This document shows positions 12,601-23,193 of a stretch of DNA of 64,000 nt, piece by piece. The notes under the pieces were generated by a model. That model did not search any database and had not been told where the DNA came from. It was given only the letters and a program-made list of their open reading frames with translations. Numbering within the stretch: the stretch's first letter is position 1; each line of letters begins with the position of its first letter. The stretch spans positions 33,583,172 to 33,647,171 of the forward strand of contig CM055830.1 in the NCBI GenBank assembly GCA_029582265.1, given 5' to 3'. The stretch is from Zoroaster sp. YZ-2022. Taxonomy: Eukaryota > Echinodermata > Asteroidea > Forcipulatida > Zoroasteridae. The position numbers and the translations under genes were made by a program.

Positions 12601-15600
12601 GCTCATATAACAGCAGCAATGGTAATATGATGTTATCATGTGGGTAATATATTCAGTCACAGAGTTAATCTAAAACTAGCACTCTGATTCCATGCCCAGT
12701 TGATCATGACGATATCATTACTGGATGGTACAGACAGACCTACATTTGCTCAGGGGTGTTGATGTCAACAATATTATTGCAAAAATATGTACGTTAGCTG
12801 ATACTTTTACAGGTTCGTTTTTATACATAATTTCTCTTGATTCTTATAAAGCTTCATTCATAATTTACAGACATTTTTCCAAAAAAGGGTGTAAATTGGC
12901 TTTAAGTAATCTTAAGGCAGAAGGTGTCATTTTAAGTCATGGTCAAGTCTGTTCAAGTCAAGGTTTAATTCTAACAATTAACAGTTTCTAACAATTCAAC
13001 AGATATATCATGGACTGACAAATAAATTGCAAAATGGTGACTCAAAGGTATTTCCCAATTGGGATAGCAATAGTAATTGATACTCTATGAGTATTAGGCT
13101 GATTATACCTTTAATTTGCTTTTCTTCCTCAGTGTTCATGACCCTGAAGCAACCATGTATCTGCTTTCCAACCGTCAACGTGCTTCCTTAGCAATCCTCA
13201 ATCTTCTTATTCTACCACTGCTCTGGTGCTCGGCACAGGACCAAGTCCCTGTCAAAGCACAAGACCCCCAGGTACACCCCACAGTGTGTCAGTACATGCT
13301 ACGTGGGGCACCCGGCTCACCTGGGGCCCCTGGACTACCGGGTATACAGGGACCTGCTGGTATGCCAGGTAAGTGATGAATATTCATGATTAGGGTTATT
13401 ACATGTACATGTAAGGACCTGCTGGTATAACATTTTGGCATTGCTGGTATGCCAGATAAGTTATGAATATTCACAAGTAGGGTTATACAAGGGCTTTGCT
13501 TAAAATTATACCAAGTAAATGATCAATATTCATAAGTAGGTTTGTACCTAGGCAAATAATAAATATTCATGAGTAGGGTTAATAGGGACCTTGCTGGTAT
13601 GCCAAGTGATAAATATTTCGGATTCTTTAGGAAGTGTACATAAAGACGTCACATTTGCAATCTCAATCCTATGTAAGTTAGAATACATTTTTGATTGCCT
13701 GGGTATTTTGGGGAAAACGGTGGGTAACAACGACCTCTTCAGCATTAATAATTCGATGGTTACTTCTTCCCCATCCATAACTGAAATATTACCATGTTTA
13801 TTTAATTTTGTTCACAGGTAACCATGGAAATAATGGAAACAATGGCCTAACAGGCCCATATGGACCAAAAGGAGACCCAGGGCCAACAGGTTCATTTGGC
13901 CCTGATGGTGATCCAGGACCCCCTGGCCCTCAAGGTCCGACAGGAAAGGCTGGGATCCCTGGCCAACCTGGGTTAGTGGGCTCACCAGGGGCACGAGGGC
14001 AGCGTGGGGTAACAGGTGCAGAAGGTCAGAAGGGGGAGAAAGGAGACAGCGGGTCAGGGATATCTTCATCGAGACACATGCTGCCGAGAAATGACCGACG
14101 GAAAATTGCCTTCTCTGTGGCTTTGTCTAACACCATGACAGCCCCGGCAGAAGATTCCATCATTCAGTTTGATCACATCTTTACAATGCACGGGACTGAA
14201 TTCGATCCGGATACAGGCAAATTCACATGTCAGGTGAACGGCACGTATTACTTCATAGTGCACGCCAACAAATGGACCAACTCCAGGAACCTTCACATAA
14301 AGTTAATGAAGAACAGCATTCTAATGACGGCACTGTACGAGGACGCTGGGTACGATTACTACGACGCAGCGAGTAACAGTATTCTTCTTGACCTGAGACA
14401 AGGCGATAAGGTGTGGCTACAACTGCACAGTGGAAGTGAAGTCTACAGTGGTCTGACGAGAATGACTACATTTTCTGGATGGCTTGTATTTGAAGATTAA
14501 CTAAGCTAATACACTTTATATTGCATGTATTCTTGATGGAAATTCCTGAAACGTTTTGATGCTACTGCAAACCGCACAAGGATATTGAGCTTGGTTAAAA
14601 CCATTATACATTATACTTTTTTGGTAACATTTCTGTAAATGCCTCCATACAAGAGATATGTATCTAGACACAAACCTGTGAAGTTATTGGTAATAGTGGA
14701 AAAACTGCTTCTAAAAGAATCTCTACTTTCTTTGAATCAATTGATTTAATTTTGCCCTACACCGACGTGTGTATAGCACTGTATGCTCAGTGCTTTCCGA
14801 GTGTCTGTGAAAAAACTACACAGGCGACTCGGGCGGGATTCGAACCCACGACCTCCTGCTTACTTGTGCAGATGTCTTAAGCAGGAGGTCGTGGGTTCGA
14901 ATCCCGCCCGAGTCGCCTGTGTAGTTTTTTCACAGACACTCGGAAAGCACTGAGCATACAGTGCTATACACACGTCGGTGTAGGGCAAAATTAAATCAAT
15001 TGTTTATCTCCCGACGCAAGAATTTCACCAACCTATATATATTTCTTTGAATCAAAATAGATATTAAAAAACCAACCCGTGAAGTTTCAGCTTATAATGT
15101 TGTGTTGTTATTGTGAAAATAATGAAAATGCATTTAGATTTTTTGTTCCAACGTTGAATTTTGGTACACTGAGGACAACATTTCAGCACCTCAGAAAAGT
15201 GATTGCACCTCAGACAGAATTATTTCAAGGGATGTTTGTTACTTTCATCAAATTTACACCAAATGAGTTTCATGTAAAACTGTGATCGTTTCTGGTTTTT
15301 GACATTACCTTAAGTGAATAGTGGAAATGCATTCAGATTTGTTGTATTCTTCCTAATGTGAATCACCAGCTGATGATCCTTTTCAAACTGGAATAAATTG
15401 CACAGTTTTCTCAAAAATGAAGAGAAAATACATCTGAAGTTGAGTCAAGCCATCAAAATTCCAAGGTCAAGTTGCGTCACAAAGTCTGGTCAAGTCGAAT
15501 CACAAAGTCTACTCAAGTCCTGGTTAAATTCTAAATTTTGTTTAGAATTAAACGGATTATATCCCGGAATGATAAATAAACTGCAAAATTACTTATTTAA

Positions 15601-18600
15601 AACAGAAAAAAAAATTAATGTGTTTAAGAACAAATTTCTGAAGCAGGACTCAAATCAGCGACATACAGTAGGGATTATTACTATTGTGCTCTACCAACTG
15701 AGCTCTCCAGCCCCCCCCCCCCCAAAATAAAATATACATGTACGTTAAAGAAAACATTTCTGAAGCGAGACTAAAATCTGTGACCTAGGATTATTATACC
15801 AGTGCTCTACTAATTTAACTATCCAGCCCTTTAATTGGTGGTTTCCCAATTGTCAATATCTTTGTTTTTTGAAGGTATCTTTGTTTCTCAGTAGATGTCT
15901 TAGCCAGTTTATACTTATAGATTTGTGAAACTATAATGATTTGATTGCTAATAAATTGGCCAAGGGATGCCTTGGCCAGCCTAAAAATTCAATCACAGCA
16001 AGAGAAAGCCTCAGATTCTTTAGGGCACATCTAACCCTATAGAATGGACCCACAAGTTACCCTTAGTTAGCAGCACAAGGTAAGGGACAAGGGCCAAAGT
16101 CATGGTACAGCCAAGCCTTTGAGAAGCCCGGCCAGGCCCAGGATTTTCACCTGCCTTCTGGCCTATATAATGAGCTCTGCTTGCCTGGGCTAGGCCCTCC
16201 AGAAGCCCAAGTTATGTTGATTGGCAGGTACTGTATTGTTACAGGATTAGGACTCACAAAAGACAATTAGGAGGCCAGGTAGCCTAGGCCTGGCCAGGCT
16301 TCTCAAAGGTTTACTGAAAAATGAGGTGTCATTTGCTGGGGTGGGCCAGAAAATAAAAAATTTGGACTGCTCCTCTTAAAGTGGGATGGTTGCTCACTAA
16401 ATCAAAATGGCTTTACTGTTTGCAGTACTGATGAAATGTAAGACTTAAAGCAATAGCATTTCCCAGAGTCTGGCATTCTCATGAAGACGATCAGAGCATA
16501 CTGATCGAAACGTCGACTTGTAACCTCCAGTTCTTTTCAGAACTAATTGCTACTCAATAGAGAATTTCACATGGTGTCACCGCAATTAGTCTTACTGATC
16601 CTCTTCACCATGTTAAGCTACAAGTTTTACCTAGACTTAAAGCAATTATACATCCATACTTTATAAAATTCAAGAGTTATAAACAACCTGTGATAGTTTC
16701 AGTTTATTCTGTGTTGTTAAAGAGAAGATAATTAAAAATCCATACAGATTATTCGTATTCATTCCAACATGGAATTTCTGTCCTCGGATGACAGAACTCA
16801 CTTTGGAAAATTTTTGTACTCATTTTTACGAAAACAAACCTTACCTCTAGTGTGTTGTCGTCAAAGCATTCCGTCATGAGACTGTGTCTGTGCCGATCCA
16901 ACCAACGCTCAGTCAAATTTTGGTTGCTTTTCATCTCCATATAACTGCTGTGGAAGATCATCTGTGGTGGATAATTTTTAGTTTGATCGTTTCAGATTTT
17001 TCATAAGCATTACCAGTGGCAGATCCGGGGGGGGGGGGGGGGGGCATGTTCCCCCTTTTTTTAAAATCAAATATTTATCATCTACTTCCAAATTTTTGGT
17101 GGAAATCTTTTTTAGTTTGATCGTTTCAGATTTTTCATAAGCATTACCTGTGGCAGATCCGGGGGGGGGGGGGGGGACATGTGCCCCCCTTTTTGAAAAT
17201 CTACTTCCAAATTTTTGGATCTTGTACCACCACCCCCCCTCCCCCACCCCAATTTGCCTGTGTGCCCATATTATTATCGTGATTTTAGCTTACCTTCTTA
17301 GACATGGCAGTAAACATGAATGCTTTGTCATTCTTCAGTTTGTGAAACACGTAGACAGCATCAAGATGTCCTTGGCTTTTCAGCGTTTCTATCAGGTTTT
17401 GGACACTCTGCCAGTGTTCCAGACACATACGGATCTACAGGAACAAACATCAATTATCAGTATATGAATGTACACTTTTTGGAAGGAACCAGTCTATTTT
17501 GGACTCTGGCCTCACTTTGATTCGCATAGACTTATGTCTTAGAAAACCAAGATGGCTGCTGTGATTCTACAAACATCAAATCTCAATATAAGAACATATC
17601 CTGTCCAGATGCCTTGTAGCTGTTAACTTTCTCAAAATTATAAATCACCAGTTTATTTTGTACTTTGATTCCCTTTGACTATGTATTTAAAAACCAATAT
17701 GGCTGCTTTTAACGATCATCAATTTGCAGTAAATTGATTTGAAATATTTCTGATCAAATAACTCAATAATAATAATAGTAATAAAGTGAATTTTTATAAA
17801 GCACCTACTCCATCATTAACCCTAACCCCCTAGGCACTCCTGAATCCTCCAAAATCCATCCAAAATCCACTGTTGGAAACATGCCCTTATCTTCAAAATG
17901 CACAATGCATTTTCGTTGATCTTTCATATTCAGCACTTCTGACCTGTGCTTCTTGCCAGGTAGTAATTTTGCCCCATTTGAGGTGAAAGTACCAGTTTTC
18001 AACAATGATGAATTTTTTCCCAAAAGGTGCCCCTTGGAGGATTTTGCAGGATTTGGGGTGGTTAGGATTAAAGGGCCAATATCGTCACTATCAACAGGGC
18101 ATGGAATCAGAGTTCTAGTTTTAGATTTACTCAGGGAATGAAAATAATACCCCACAACCGTCGCTGCTGCATAAATGAGCCAGTAACTTTCAGTAATGTT
18201 CATCTTAAACTAGGACACCAATTCAATGCCCTGTTGAAAGTCTGCTCCGATCGTGACGATAGTGTCCCTTTAAATAATTGCGGGATCATATCAAACACAA
18301 TTACCCACATTCTGATGACTCGGTCAGCAGAAATAGAGTCTGGTGGGCTAGACCGTTTGGCCCAGTGAACGGTTTCCTTTGTATTATGCTACACAAACTT
18401 CAAGAATTGCTTTCAAAATCAGCATTTCATAAACACAGGAATATTTCTGCATACAAATTTTGCTATTCAAAATGTTTGAACCAATTCGTTCCCTGCAGTG
18501 ACTTGACTTGACAACAAATTTCTTGTGACTTCAGTGAATGATTTTCCTTGTATCACTTAGCAAAATGTTATACACAAAATTCACATTCAAGAATTGTTTT

Positions 18601-19186
18601 AAAAATTTCATCACAGGAATATTTCTGCATACAAATATTAGCTGTGCAAAATGTTTGAACGAAATCGTTTCCTGTTGGCTACTCCAGTCCATTGTGACTG
18701 ACGTCATACCTTATACTTAGGTTTGTGGGGTTGAGTTACATACAAGCCATACAGAAGATACAAGGCACCAACACGGTACTGCAGTTCATATGGTGGTAGC
18801 AAGTAATCAGTAGCTACACGAAAGGCTTCCGACATAGTCTGTACAAAAATGAAAATGAAATAAACAGATGTAGATATACATTGAAAATCATGATCAATTA
18901 TGTACTTGGGAATATATAAAGAGACACAATTTCATTGGGGGGAGGTAGAACATTATTCCCAAGGAAGAATATGACTGCTGAATTAGAAAGAGGTATATGC
19001 ATTTGTTTATGGTATAAACTGGTGACGTTTTTACAAAAGGGAACAATGGGTCCTCAGTTGACGTTATCATTTGGAAAGGTCCTCGGTTAAAAAACGTATA
19101 CAAATCAAATGGGAGATGCCTAAAGTTCAACAAAGAGGAGAAAATAGGTGGTCCGTAGTTTACACTATAAGTATAAGCAAACATGG

Positions 19187-19229
<43 letters not shown>

Positions 19230-20568
19230 GCGCACAGGAGGCCACTTGTGGGGTACTTCCTGAATGGGAACAATGGTACCCCCACAAGTCGGTCTTCGTT
19301 TCCGTGTACCCCACAAGAGAAATTCTAAAGAAAAGGGACAATAAGAGGGCAATGGTGGTCCCCCCAAACCCGATTGGTAAGGTTGAGTATGTCCAAGGTG
19401 TAAACCGAGGACTTATAACAAAAGGGAACAATGGGTCCTCGGTTGGCTGTTATTGTTAGCAAATGTCCTCGGTTGAAAAACGTGTACAAATCTAATGGGA
19501 GAAGCCTCAAAAAGTTTAAGTCCAAGAACAAATAGAACAAAAGAGGGGAACAATAGGAGTTCCTCAGTTTACACCTTAGACAAGATTGTGTGGGTGTGTG
19601 TGTGTGGAAGGGGGAAATGTGTTTTTTAAATTTTTTTTTTTTTTAAGAGAAAGCAAAACTCAACTTTGGATGATCATAAATTAAAGCTTTGTGATTGACC
19701 ATATTATTTTGGATTGTGACAAAAGTATATCACTTGTACTATTGGGGGGGGGGGGGGGGCTAGCCAGGGTAGGGGTTGCGTTCACCCTTGAACTGCCACA
19801 GCCTACCTGTCTGTTAGGAGGAGGGGAGGAATTTGGCAACTAGTATTGACAAGACAAAAGCAGTACCTACCTCTTTCTTCTCCTGCCTTTTTTCAATTGC
19901 ACTGTGAACAAACAAACAAAATAATTGCCACTGAACTATGTTCTTTTTTAACAACCATTTATAAATGAGCATTACAACCAAGGGCAAATAATGAATAATT
20001 TATTATAGGAAGGAGTTAGAAGACTGCCATGTAACAGAAGCAACTGCACAAAATATAATTACATTTTAACTATTTATCCTGTAAGCATACATGTACATGA
20101 AAGCACATCATAACCAATGTTGTGTACAACCTCCCTTTAATAACATTAACCCTAACTATCCCATATCCTCTAAAATCCTTCAAGGGGCACTTTTTTTGGA
20201 AAAATTCAGCACTGTCGGAAACTGGTACTTTCACCTCTTCAAATGGTGCAAAATTACTACCTGGCAAGAAGTATAGGCCACAAGTACTGAATGTGAAAGA
20301 TCAAAGAAAATGCTCGGTGCCTTTTGAAGATAAGGGTATGTTTCCAAAAGTGTACTGGAGGATTTTGGAGGATTCAGGAAGGTTCCTAGCCAGAATACCA
20401 GGGGGTTAGGGTTAAGTTTACTTACTAATGGATGAAAGTAAAGTTAAACTTGCGCCATTCCTCAGCAAACACCTGGTACCTCACACTCTGCGTAAGGAGG
20501 AATGCCTGGAGTAGACACTCAATGTCCTCCCTCAGCCCAGTAGCTTTATCTCTGTCGGATTTCTCCAT
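3623..20568 (-). CDS. SNAPC1: snRNA-activating protein complex subunit 1 (SNAPC1/SNAP43), 8 coding exons
   Basis: SNAPC binds the proximal sequence element of snRNA promoters for Pol II and Pol III, in the nucleus. The exons in transcription order are 20426-20568, 19871-19901, 18710-18838, 17294-17434, 16845-16961, 6958-7070, 5920-6055 and 3623-4975. All have GT-AG borders and together make 2163 nt, or 720 residues plus stop. Family hallmarks are VRYQVFAEEW (near 29), LPPYELQYRVGALYLLYGLY (about 71-90), the HWQSVQNL segment, TAMSKK (about 143-148), and ISQIKNRSY followed by SKSRRHRQ across the last intron. The last exon encodes a 450-residue Lys/Ser-rich tail with two AT-hook-like cores, GRLRK (about 498) and GRPRK (about 537), inside a duplicated block of about 39 residues. 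Human SNAPC1 is about 368 residues and lacks this extension. The 9.8 kb fifth intron hosts a plus-strand C1q gene. The family call is firm; the role of the tail is unknown. Confidence 0.93.
5237..5380. mobile_element. CRE-bearing inverted-repeat element, copy 1
   Basis: The ends gaagatcggacgtcacgctt and, reversed, gaagatctgacgtcacgctt pair with each other. A second copy is at 24327-24482. The similarity continues about 65 bp past the right end (agcacaacgtatccaatg), so the pair may be part of a longer repeat. The right arm contains the palindrome tgacgtca, the consensus CREB/ATF site. It lies in the last SNAPC1 intron. Confidence 0.7.
6104..6327. mobile_element. Foldback MITE family B, copy 1
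   Basis: The left end ttaaagggacagtatcatca and the complement of the right end ttaaaggggcagtatcgtca pair. A second internal pair surrounds the phrase cagggcatggaatc. Related copies lie at 12524-12716, 18072-18272 and 30974-31203. No protein is encoded. Confidence 0.75.
7381..7764. mobile_element. TA-flanked MITE with 25 bp inverted ends
   Basis: The inverted ends read ctgtaaaactggtaattttc on the left and gaaaattaccagttttacag on the right, each next to TA. Internal arms are rich in cgcg. The TA target and end structure fit a Tc1/mariner-type non-autonomous element. It is in the large SNAPC1 intron. Confidence 0.8.
8086..8150. mobile_element. Decayed end of TTAA-flanked MITE
   Basis: The phrase aaccccctagctgtttggct, followed by ccttcctgaatccaccaaaatcc, matches the right end of the element at 20146-20415 read in reverse. 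Only this end survives. A similar start, ttaaccctaacccccta, occurs at 11526. Confidence 0.5.
8404..8795. mobile_element. Foldback MITE family C, copy 1
   Basis: The ends carry aaggccaaaaaaatgtctcc and its approximate complement. The body shares 'cacatatgggtatgaa' and 'gggaaatttggt' phrases with copies at 12012-12352, 37136-37421, 53116-53389 and 57641-57914. The open frames in it are by-products of the repeat. Confidence 0.75.
10067..10124 (+). promoter_or_regulatory. CCAAT and TATA boxes of the nested C1q gene
   Basis: A CCAAT box (10067-10071) and a strong TATA box, tatataaag (10116-10124), lie 45 bp apart on the plus strand. About 120 bp further on, a good splice donor (ctg|gtgagt, after 10272) would end a leader exon, and the coding exon has a strong acceptor at 13132. 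The spacing fits a tissue-regulated Pol II promoter. The start site, about 10145, is inferred. Confidence 0.55.
10145..10272 (+). other. Probable 5' leader exon of the C1q gene
   Basis: The start is placed about 30 bp after the TATA box and the end at the donor gtgagt. It holds a short upstream frame (ATG at about 10170, stop after 9 codons) and a later ATG whose frame runs on through the splice but out of frame with the collagen sequence. The exon is inferred from signals only. Confidence 0.4.
10333..10634. mobile_element. TA-flanked MITE, copy 2 (right end decayed)
   Basis: Matches the element at 2822-3131 along its length, starting tccctcctactctagctg. The expected right terminus, tagtaggaggga, has been lost. 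Confidence 0.65.
11463..11951. mobile_element. Inverted-repeat element with perfect 20 bp ends
   Basis: Left end aagggaaggtacaacattgg (11463-11482) and right end ccaatgttgtaccttccctt (11932-11951) are exact complements. The phrase also appears, diverged, near 20112-20140 and 39277-39302. The interior includes the start of a TTAA-type MITE at 11526 but no gene. Confidence 0.7.
12012..12352. mobile_element. Foldback MITE family C, copy 2
   Basis: Contains gtctctgttttctggtctcc at one end and gaccagaaactgcc at the other, with the same middle phrases as the copy at 37136-37421. A poly-A-rich block lies near 12250-12292. Confidence 0.7.
12524..12716. mobile_element. Foldback MITE family B, copy 2
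   Basis: Shares 'caacaggacatggaatcc', 'ggtaatatga' and the terminal 'ttgatcatgacgatat' phrase with 6104-6327. Both ends are worn. Confidence 0.65.
13155..14500 (+). CDS. Secreted collagen-like C1q-domain protein, nested in a SNAPC1 intron
   Basis: Two coding exons, 13155-13368 and 13818-14500, join in frame (G|GT at a glycine codon) to give 298 residues. Residues 1-27 form a signal peptide with a hydrophobic core (LAILNLLILPLLW). Cys45, just before the helix, could link chains. About 34 uninterrupted Gly-X-Y triplets (about 51-152) are followed by a C1q domain (about 165-298) with typical marks: AFSV, IIQFDHIF, FDPDTGKFTCQVNGTYYF, LMKN, GDKVWLQL and TTFSGWLV. Such proteins trimerise and act outside the cell as lectin-like immune or matrix factors; the ligand here is unknown. 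ATG 13155 is chosen because it opens the signal peptide; a strong acceptor 22 bp upstream implies a separate leader exon. The gene runs opposite to its host. Confidence 0.93.
13369..13620 (+). repeat. Decayed tandem copies of the collagen exon end inside the intron
   Basis: The exon's last bases plus the donor and early intron (gctggtatgccaggtaagtg, then atgaatattcatga and tagggttat) recur in worn form three more times: near 13413-13490 (gctggtatgccagataagtt), 13500-13545 (accaagtaaatgatcaatat) and 13553-13616 (gctggtatgccaagtgataa). In the later copies the donor GT is mutated. This looks like an old local duplication of exon end plus intron start. Confidence 0.65.
14741..15041. mobile_element. 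tRNA-like foldback element with 14 bp target duplication
   Basis: Two perfectly complementary 125 bp arms (14738-14862 and 14878-15002) surround a 15 bp loop. The right arm reads gtgggttcgaatcccgcc, a match to the tRNA B box (GGTTCGANTCC), and the left arm is its mirror. The insertion is flanked by tttctttgaatcaa at 14727-14740 and 15042-15055. A 39 bp single-copy tail follows the right arm. The exact pairing suggests recent birth. A worn relative of the outer arm (gcccttcaccgactgtctat) appears near 62187. This is not a functional tRNA gene: there is no cloverleaf beyond the T-arm-like part. Confidence 0.85.
15056..16844. other. Intron sequence, no exon seen
   Basis: Part of the large SNAPC1 intron, downstream of the C1q gene. 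It contains a C-rich run near 15710-15722 and, at 16440-16630, a copy of the repeat with 'actgatcgaaacgtcgac' and 'ggtgtcaccgcaa' phrases. The frame at 15079-15285 has no known signature. Confidence 0.45.
16977..17245. repeat. Tandem duplication of about 135 bp with poly-G
   Basis: The phrase tttagtttgatcgtttcaga starts two adjacent copies, each with 'gtggcagatccggg' leading into a 15-17 base G run, then a C-rich patch and 'ctacttccaaatttttgg'. It lies in the SNAPC1 intron between exons 4 and 5. Confidence 0.8.
17816..18071. mobile_element. TTAA-flanked (piggyBac-like) MITE, copy 1
   Basis: Starts ttaaccctaacccccta and ends ggtggttaggattaa, so it is bounded by TTAA with cctaac-type inverted ends. 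The TTAA target is characteristic of piggyBac transposons. The interior matches 20146-20415 in reverse orientation. Confidence 0.7.
18072..18272. mobile_element. Foldback MITE family B, copy 3
   Basis: Shares 'caacagggcatggaatcaga' and the end 'gatcgtgacgatagtgtccc' with the copy at 6104-6327, and abuts the TTAA-flanked MITE directly. Confidence 0.7.
19189..19226. repeat. (TG)n microsatellite
   Basis: About 19 uninterrupted TG units in the SNAPC1 intron. Around it (19020-19600) sit several variants of 'aaagggaacaatgggtcctc' and 'gttgaaaaacgtgtacaaat', a loose local repeat without a gene. Confidence 0.85.
20146..20415. mobile_element. TTAA-flanked (piggyBac-like) MITE, copy 2, beside a splice donor
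   Basis: Left end ttaaccctaac, right end gggggttagggttaa, with TTAA on both sides. In the transcribed direction of SNAPC1 it begins about 10 bases after the end of the first coding exon (donor at 20425-20420), so it nearly touches the gtaagt signal. No protein is encoded. Confidence 0.75.
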
Positions 20569-23193
20569 CTATAAGAATTTGGGGATGTGGGTATTGAAAA
20601 AAAAAACATATCAGACATGATCATCAATTGAATCAATGACTGAATGATGGTGCCATTGTTAGGCAGTTTCATGAAAATTTGAAGTTGCTTCAATTCTTTT
20701 AAATGTCATATCACTGGATAGAGCAAAAAATTAGAAAGAAAATGAGGGGTCAATGGTCATGATAGGTTAACCCTGTGCAAAGTTACGAATTTTTGTTGAT
20801 GTAAATATTTGGTCATTTTGGAGGCCAGTTTCATTTGAATTTGAAAAGTTGTGACCGCATTTGCCTGCAACGTATCCTTGTAGTACTAACAAAGTGTCTA
20901 TATAGCAATTAGCATGTACCCCTTTTATAACAAAACAATCTCATTGAATACCAAAATCCACCCGTGCGTGACACCCCGATTCAGCGTGCGTGATACCCCG
21001 ATTCAGCGAGTCAAATCGCCGATAGCGGTGATTTATTTTTGAATTTGCTGTCGGATCATTTTCCGCGAGTTGCACTGTTTTTCCGCCAACGTTACAGTTG
21101 GCATCGACTGACCAATTAAGATAACCACGATACGGTGTATCCTTTTTTCGTGGTTTCAAGTTTCGTGAAGACCATCCAATACCTCTAAATTGATGATGAA
21201 TTTCCGTCATGCACAATGATGAAAAACGGGTCGTAAACACGGCGATATTTCTAACGTCCGAGTTCGGATATTTTGCATTGAAACGAAGCAAAATTTATGA
21301 ATGAATCTAAGATGGCATCTACAGCATGCAGGACCGAATCACTGTTTAAAAAATAACGATTAATCCGCACAGCGACAACGCGAGCTACGGACAGCCAGGG
21401 GGAACGTTTTCGCGAGAACCCGGATGTGAGTGAGTCGGTCACAATCGCGATGTCTAAAATTAGCTTTTGAAGTGCGCCGCCAGCGGCGGCTTGCGTGAAT
21501 CTGCCTACCATTGTCAATTGGCAAAATAAACAACGTAACAGTTAACATTAGAGTTTTATACCAATAATTGGGTATTGATGTGTTTACACTCTGCTTGACC
21601 TTTACAGTACCCACAAGATTTTCCGGTGGGCAAAATTATGTTTTTATTTAGGCTTTGGCACAGCCTGGGGCTCCGACTGCATGTTGCACAACTTGGACAT
21701 GCAGTCACTCATTAGGACTAGGAGTAGGCATGTCAGGCCATTTTTTAAACAGTATGAGACATCTAATCTTTTGACAGTTTTGGAAAGAACTTGTCAAAAG
21801 ATGGTAAAAGCTTTTTAAATTTTTTAATTTGGCCAAGCGGTCTTCGAGATAGAGCCATTTTAATGTAGCGTGTTTTTCAGAGTCGAATGTCAATATTGAC
21901 AATTTTGTGACAAAATGCCATTTTCATGTCTCCATTAAACAAAAACAAAACATAAGATGAGCATAATGAGTACTTATTGAAGAAATATACAGTCATTACT
22001 TCACAATAAATTCCCCAAAAATGTTTTATGACTTTCAAATAAAAAATTAAAAAATGACAAAATCTGCCCATTGTGCTATATTTTGTTTTAGTTTTTACAT
22101 GGTCCATTGAAAAACAACTAAGTCCACTTCAGATGCCACGACGCATGCGCAAAGTTCTGAACAACGTTGTTGTTGTCGCGCGCCGTCCATTGAATTCCGT
22201 GCGTGTGTACGTGTCGGCCGGGTCGGTCGAAAATACTGCCCTTTTCTTTCGCTTATTTAGTAATGATGATAGTGGAAAATGCAACTTTATTTGACAAAAA
22301 TGTGAAGATTAAATGTAAAAGAAAACTACTCTACATTCGTTTAAGGAAAAATGTACGTTTACATTGTACAAAGTTGGCGGTGAACTTTTCAATTTACACT
22401 AGTAAGACGTTCACCCGTGATATCTCGGGAAACGACACCGGATTCAGAGCGCATGCGTTCTAAGCTTTCCATCGATACCAAATGTTCTGACAATTGGTGG
22501 CGCCATCACAATTTTTTATACATTTTTGTGAACGGTGTCGGAGGGCCCGTTTTGCATGTGGTTGGGATCAGAAATCAAGTCGCCAAATTCGAAGTAAAAT
22601 TCCGATATTTTAAAATTAAGTCACATTCTTAAAACCTCGGGAAAATGATTATCAAACATATTTCACATAATTCGAGAATAAAGGTAAAAAAAATTAAGCG
22701 GACGAAAAACAACTTTTTTTCAGCCGTTTCATTTTGTTTTCGGTACAGCTCCGGAACTTATTGAACTTTTGGAAGTCAAACGGCGCACGTATGACATGCA
22801 GGAGTCGCTGGGCTGAGTAATGTGAGTTTTATGCAGAGAATAATATTTGAGATGTAATGTGACTAGTTCCTTATTAAATAAATTATGGCTTCTTGTCATA
22901 GGCAAGTGTAGTGACACTGACATCATGACATAGTCAGTGACAGCATAGCTAGAGCAAGGACTTGCTCTACACTCCTACAGTGACTCACTGACTGTGAGTG
23001 TGACACTAGTGGAGTGCACATATTTTGCTATTTTTGGTATGTGCCCGGCGGCGCAGTTCGACTTTGGCTTTGCTTTAGTTGGCGGGAGATTTTTTATCAC
23101 ATCGTCTATAACTTTAATACACGGGAGGGGAGAAAGTTAACAAAAAGCAAAACCTAATATAAAGTCCTACTAGTCTGTTCAATACTTACTTAC
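20569..23193 (-). other. Probable leader intron of SNAPC1
   Basis: Immediately upstream of the SNAPC1 start codon is a polypyrimidine stretch ending ttcttatag, a splice acceptor directly against ATG. This implies that the start codon is the first base of its exon and that the leader lies upstream. The stretch holds short unassigned frames (20941-21614) and CpG-containing sequence near 22140 and 22450 with gcatgcgc-like (NRF-1-type) motifs. No other gene could be supported. Confidence 0.4.

Noticed and set aside
14820..14925. A tRNA gene
   Set aside because: The B box is present, but the sequence folds as a mirror hairpin, has no A box, anticodon arm or acceptor stem, and is bounded by a target duplication. 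It is a mobile foldback.
18894..19540. Several frames rich in His-Thr or Cys-Val runs
   Set aside because: They read through the (TG)n microsatellite and a local repeat within a SNAPC1 intron.
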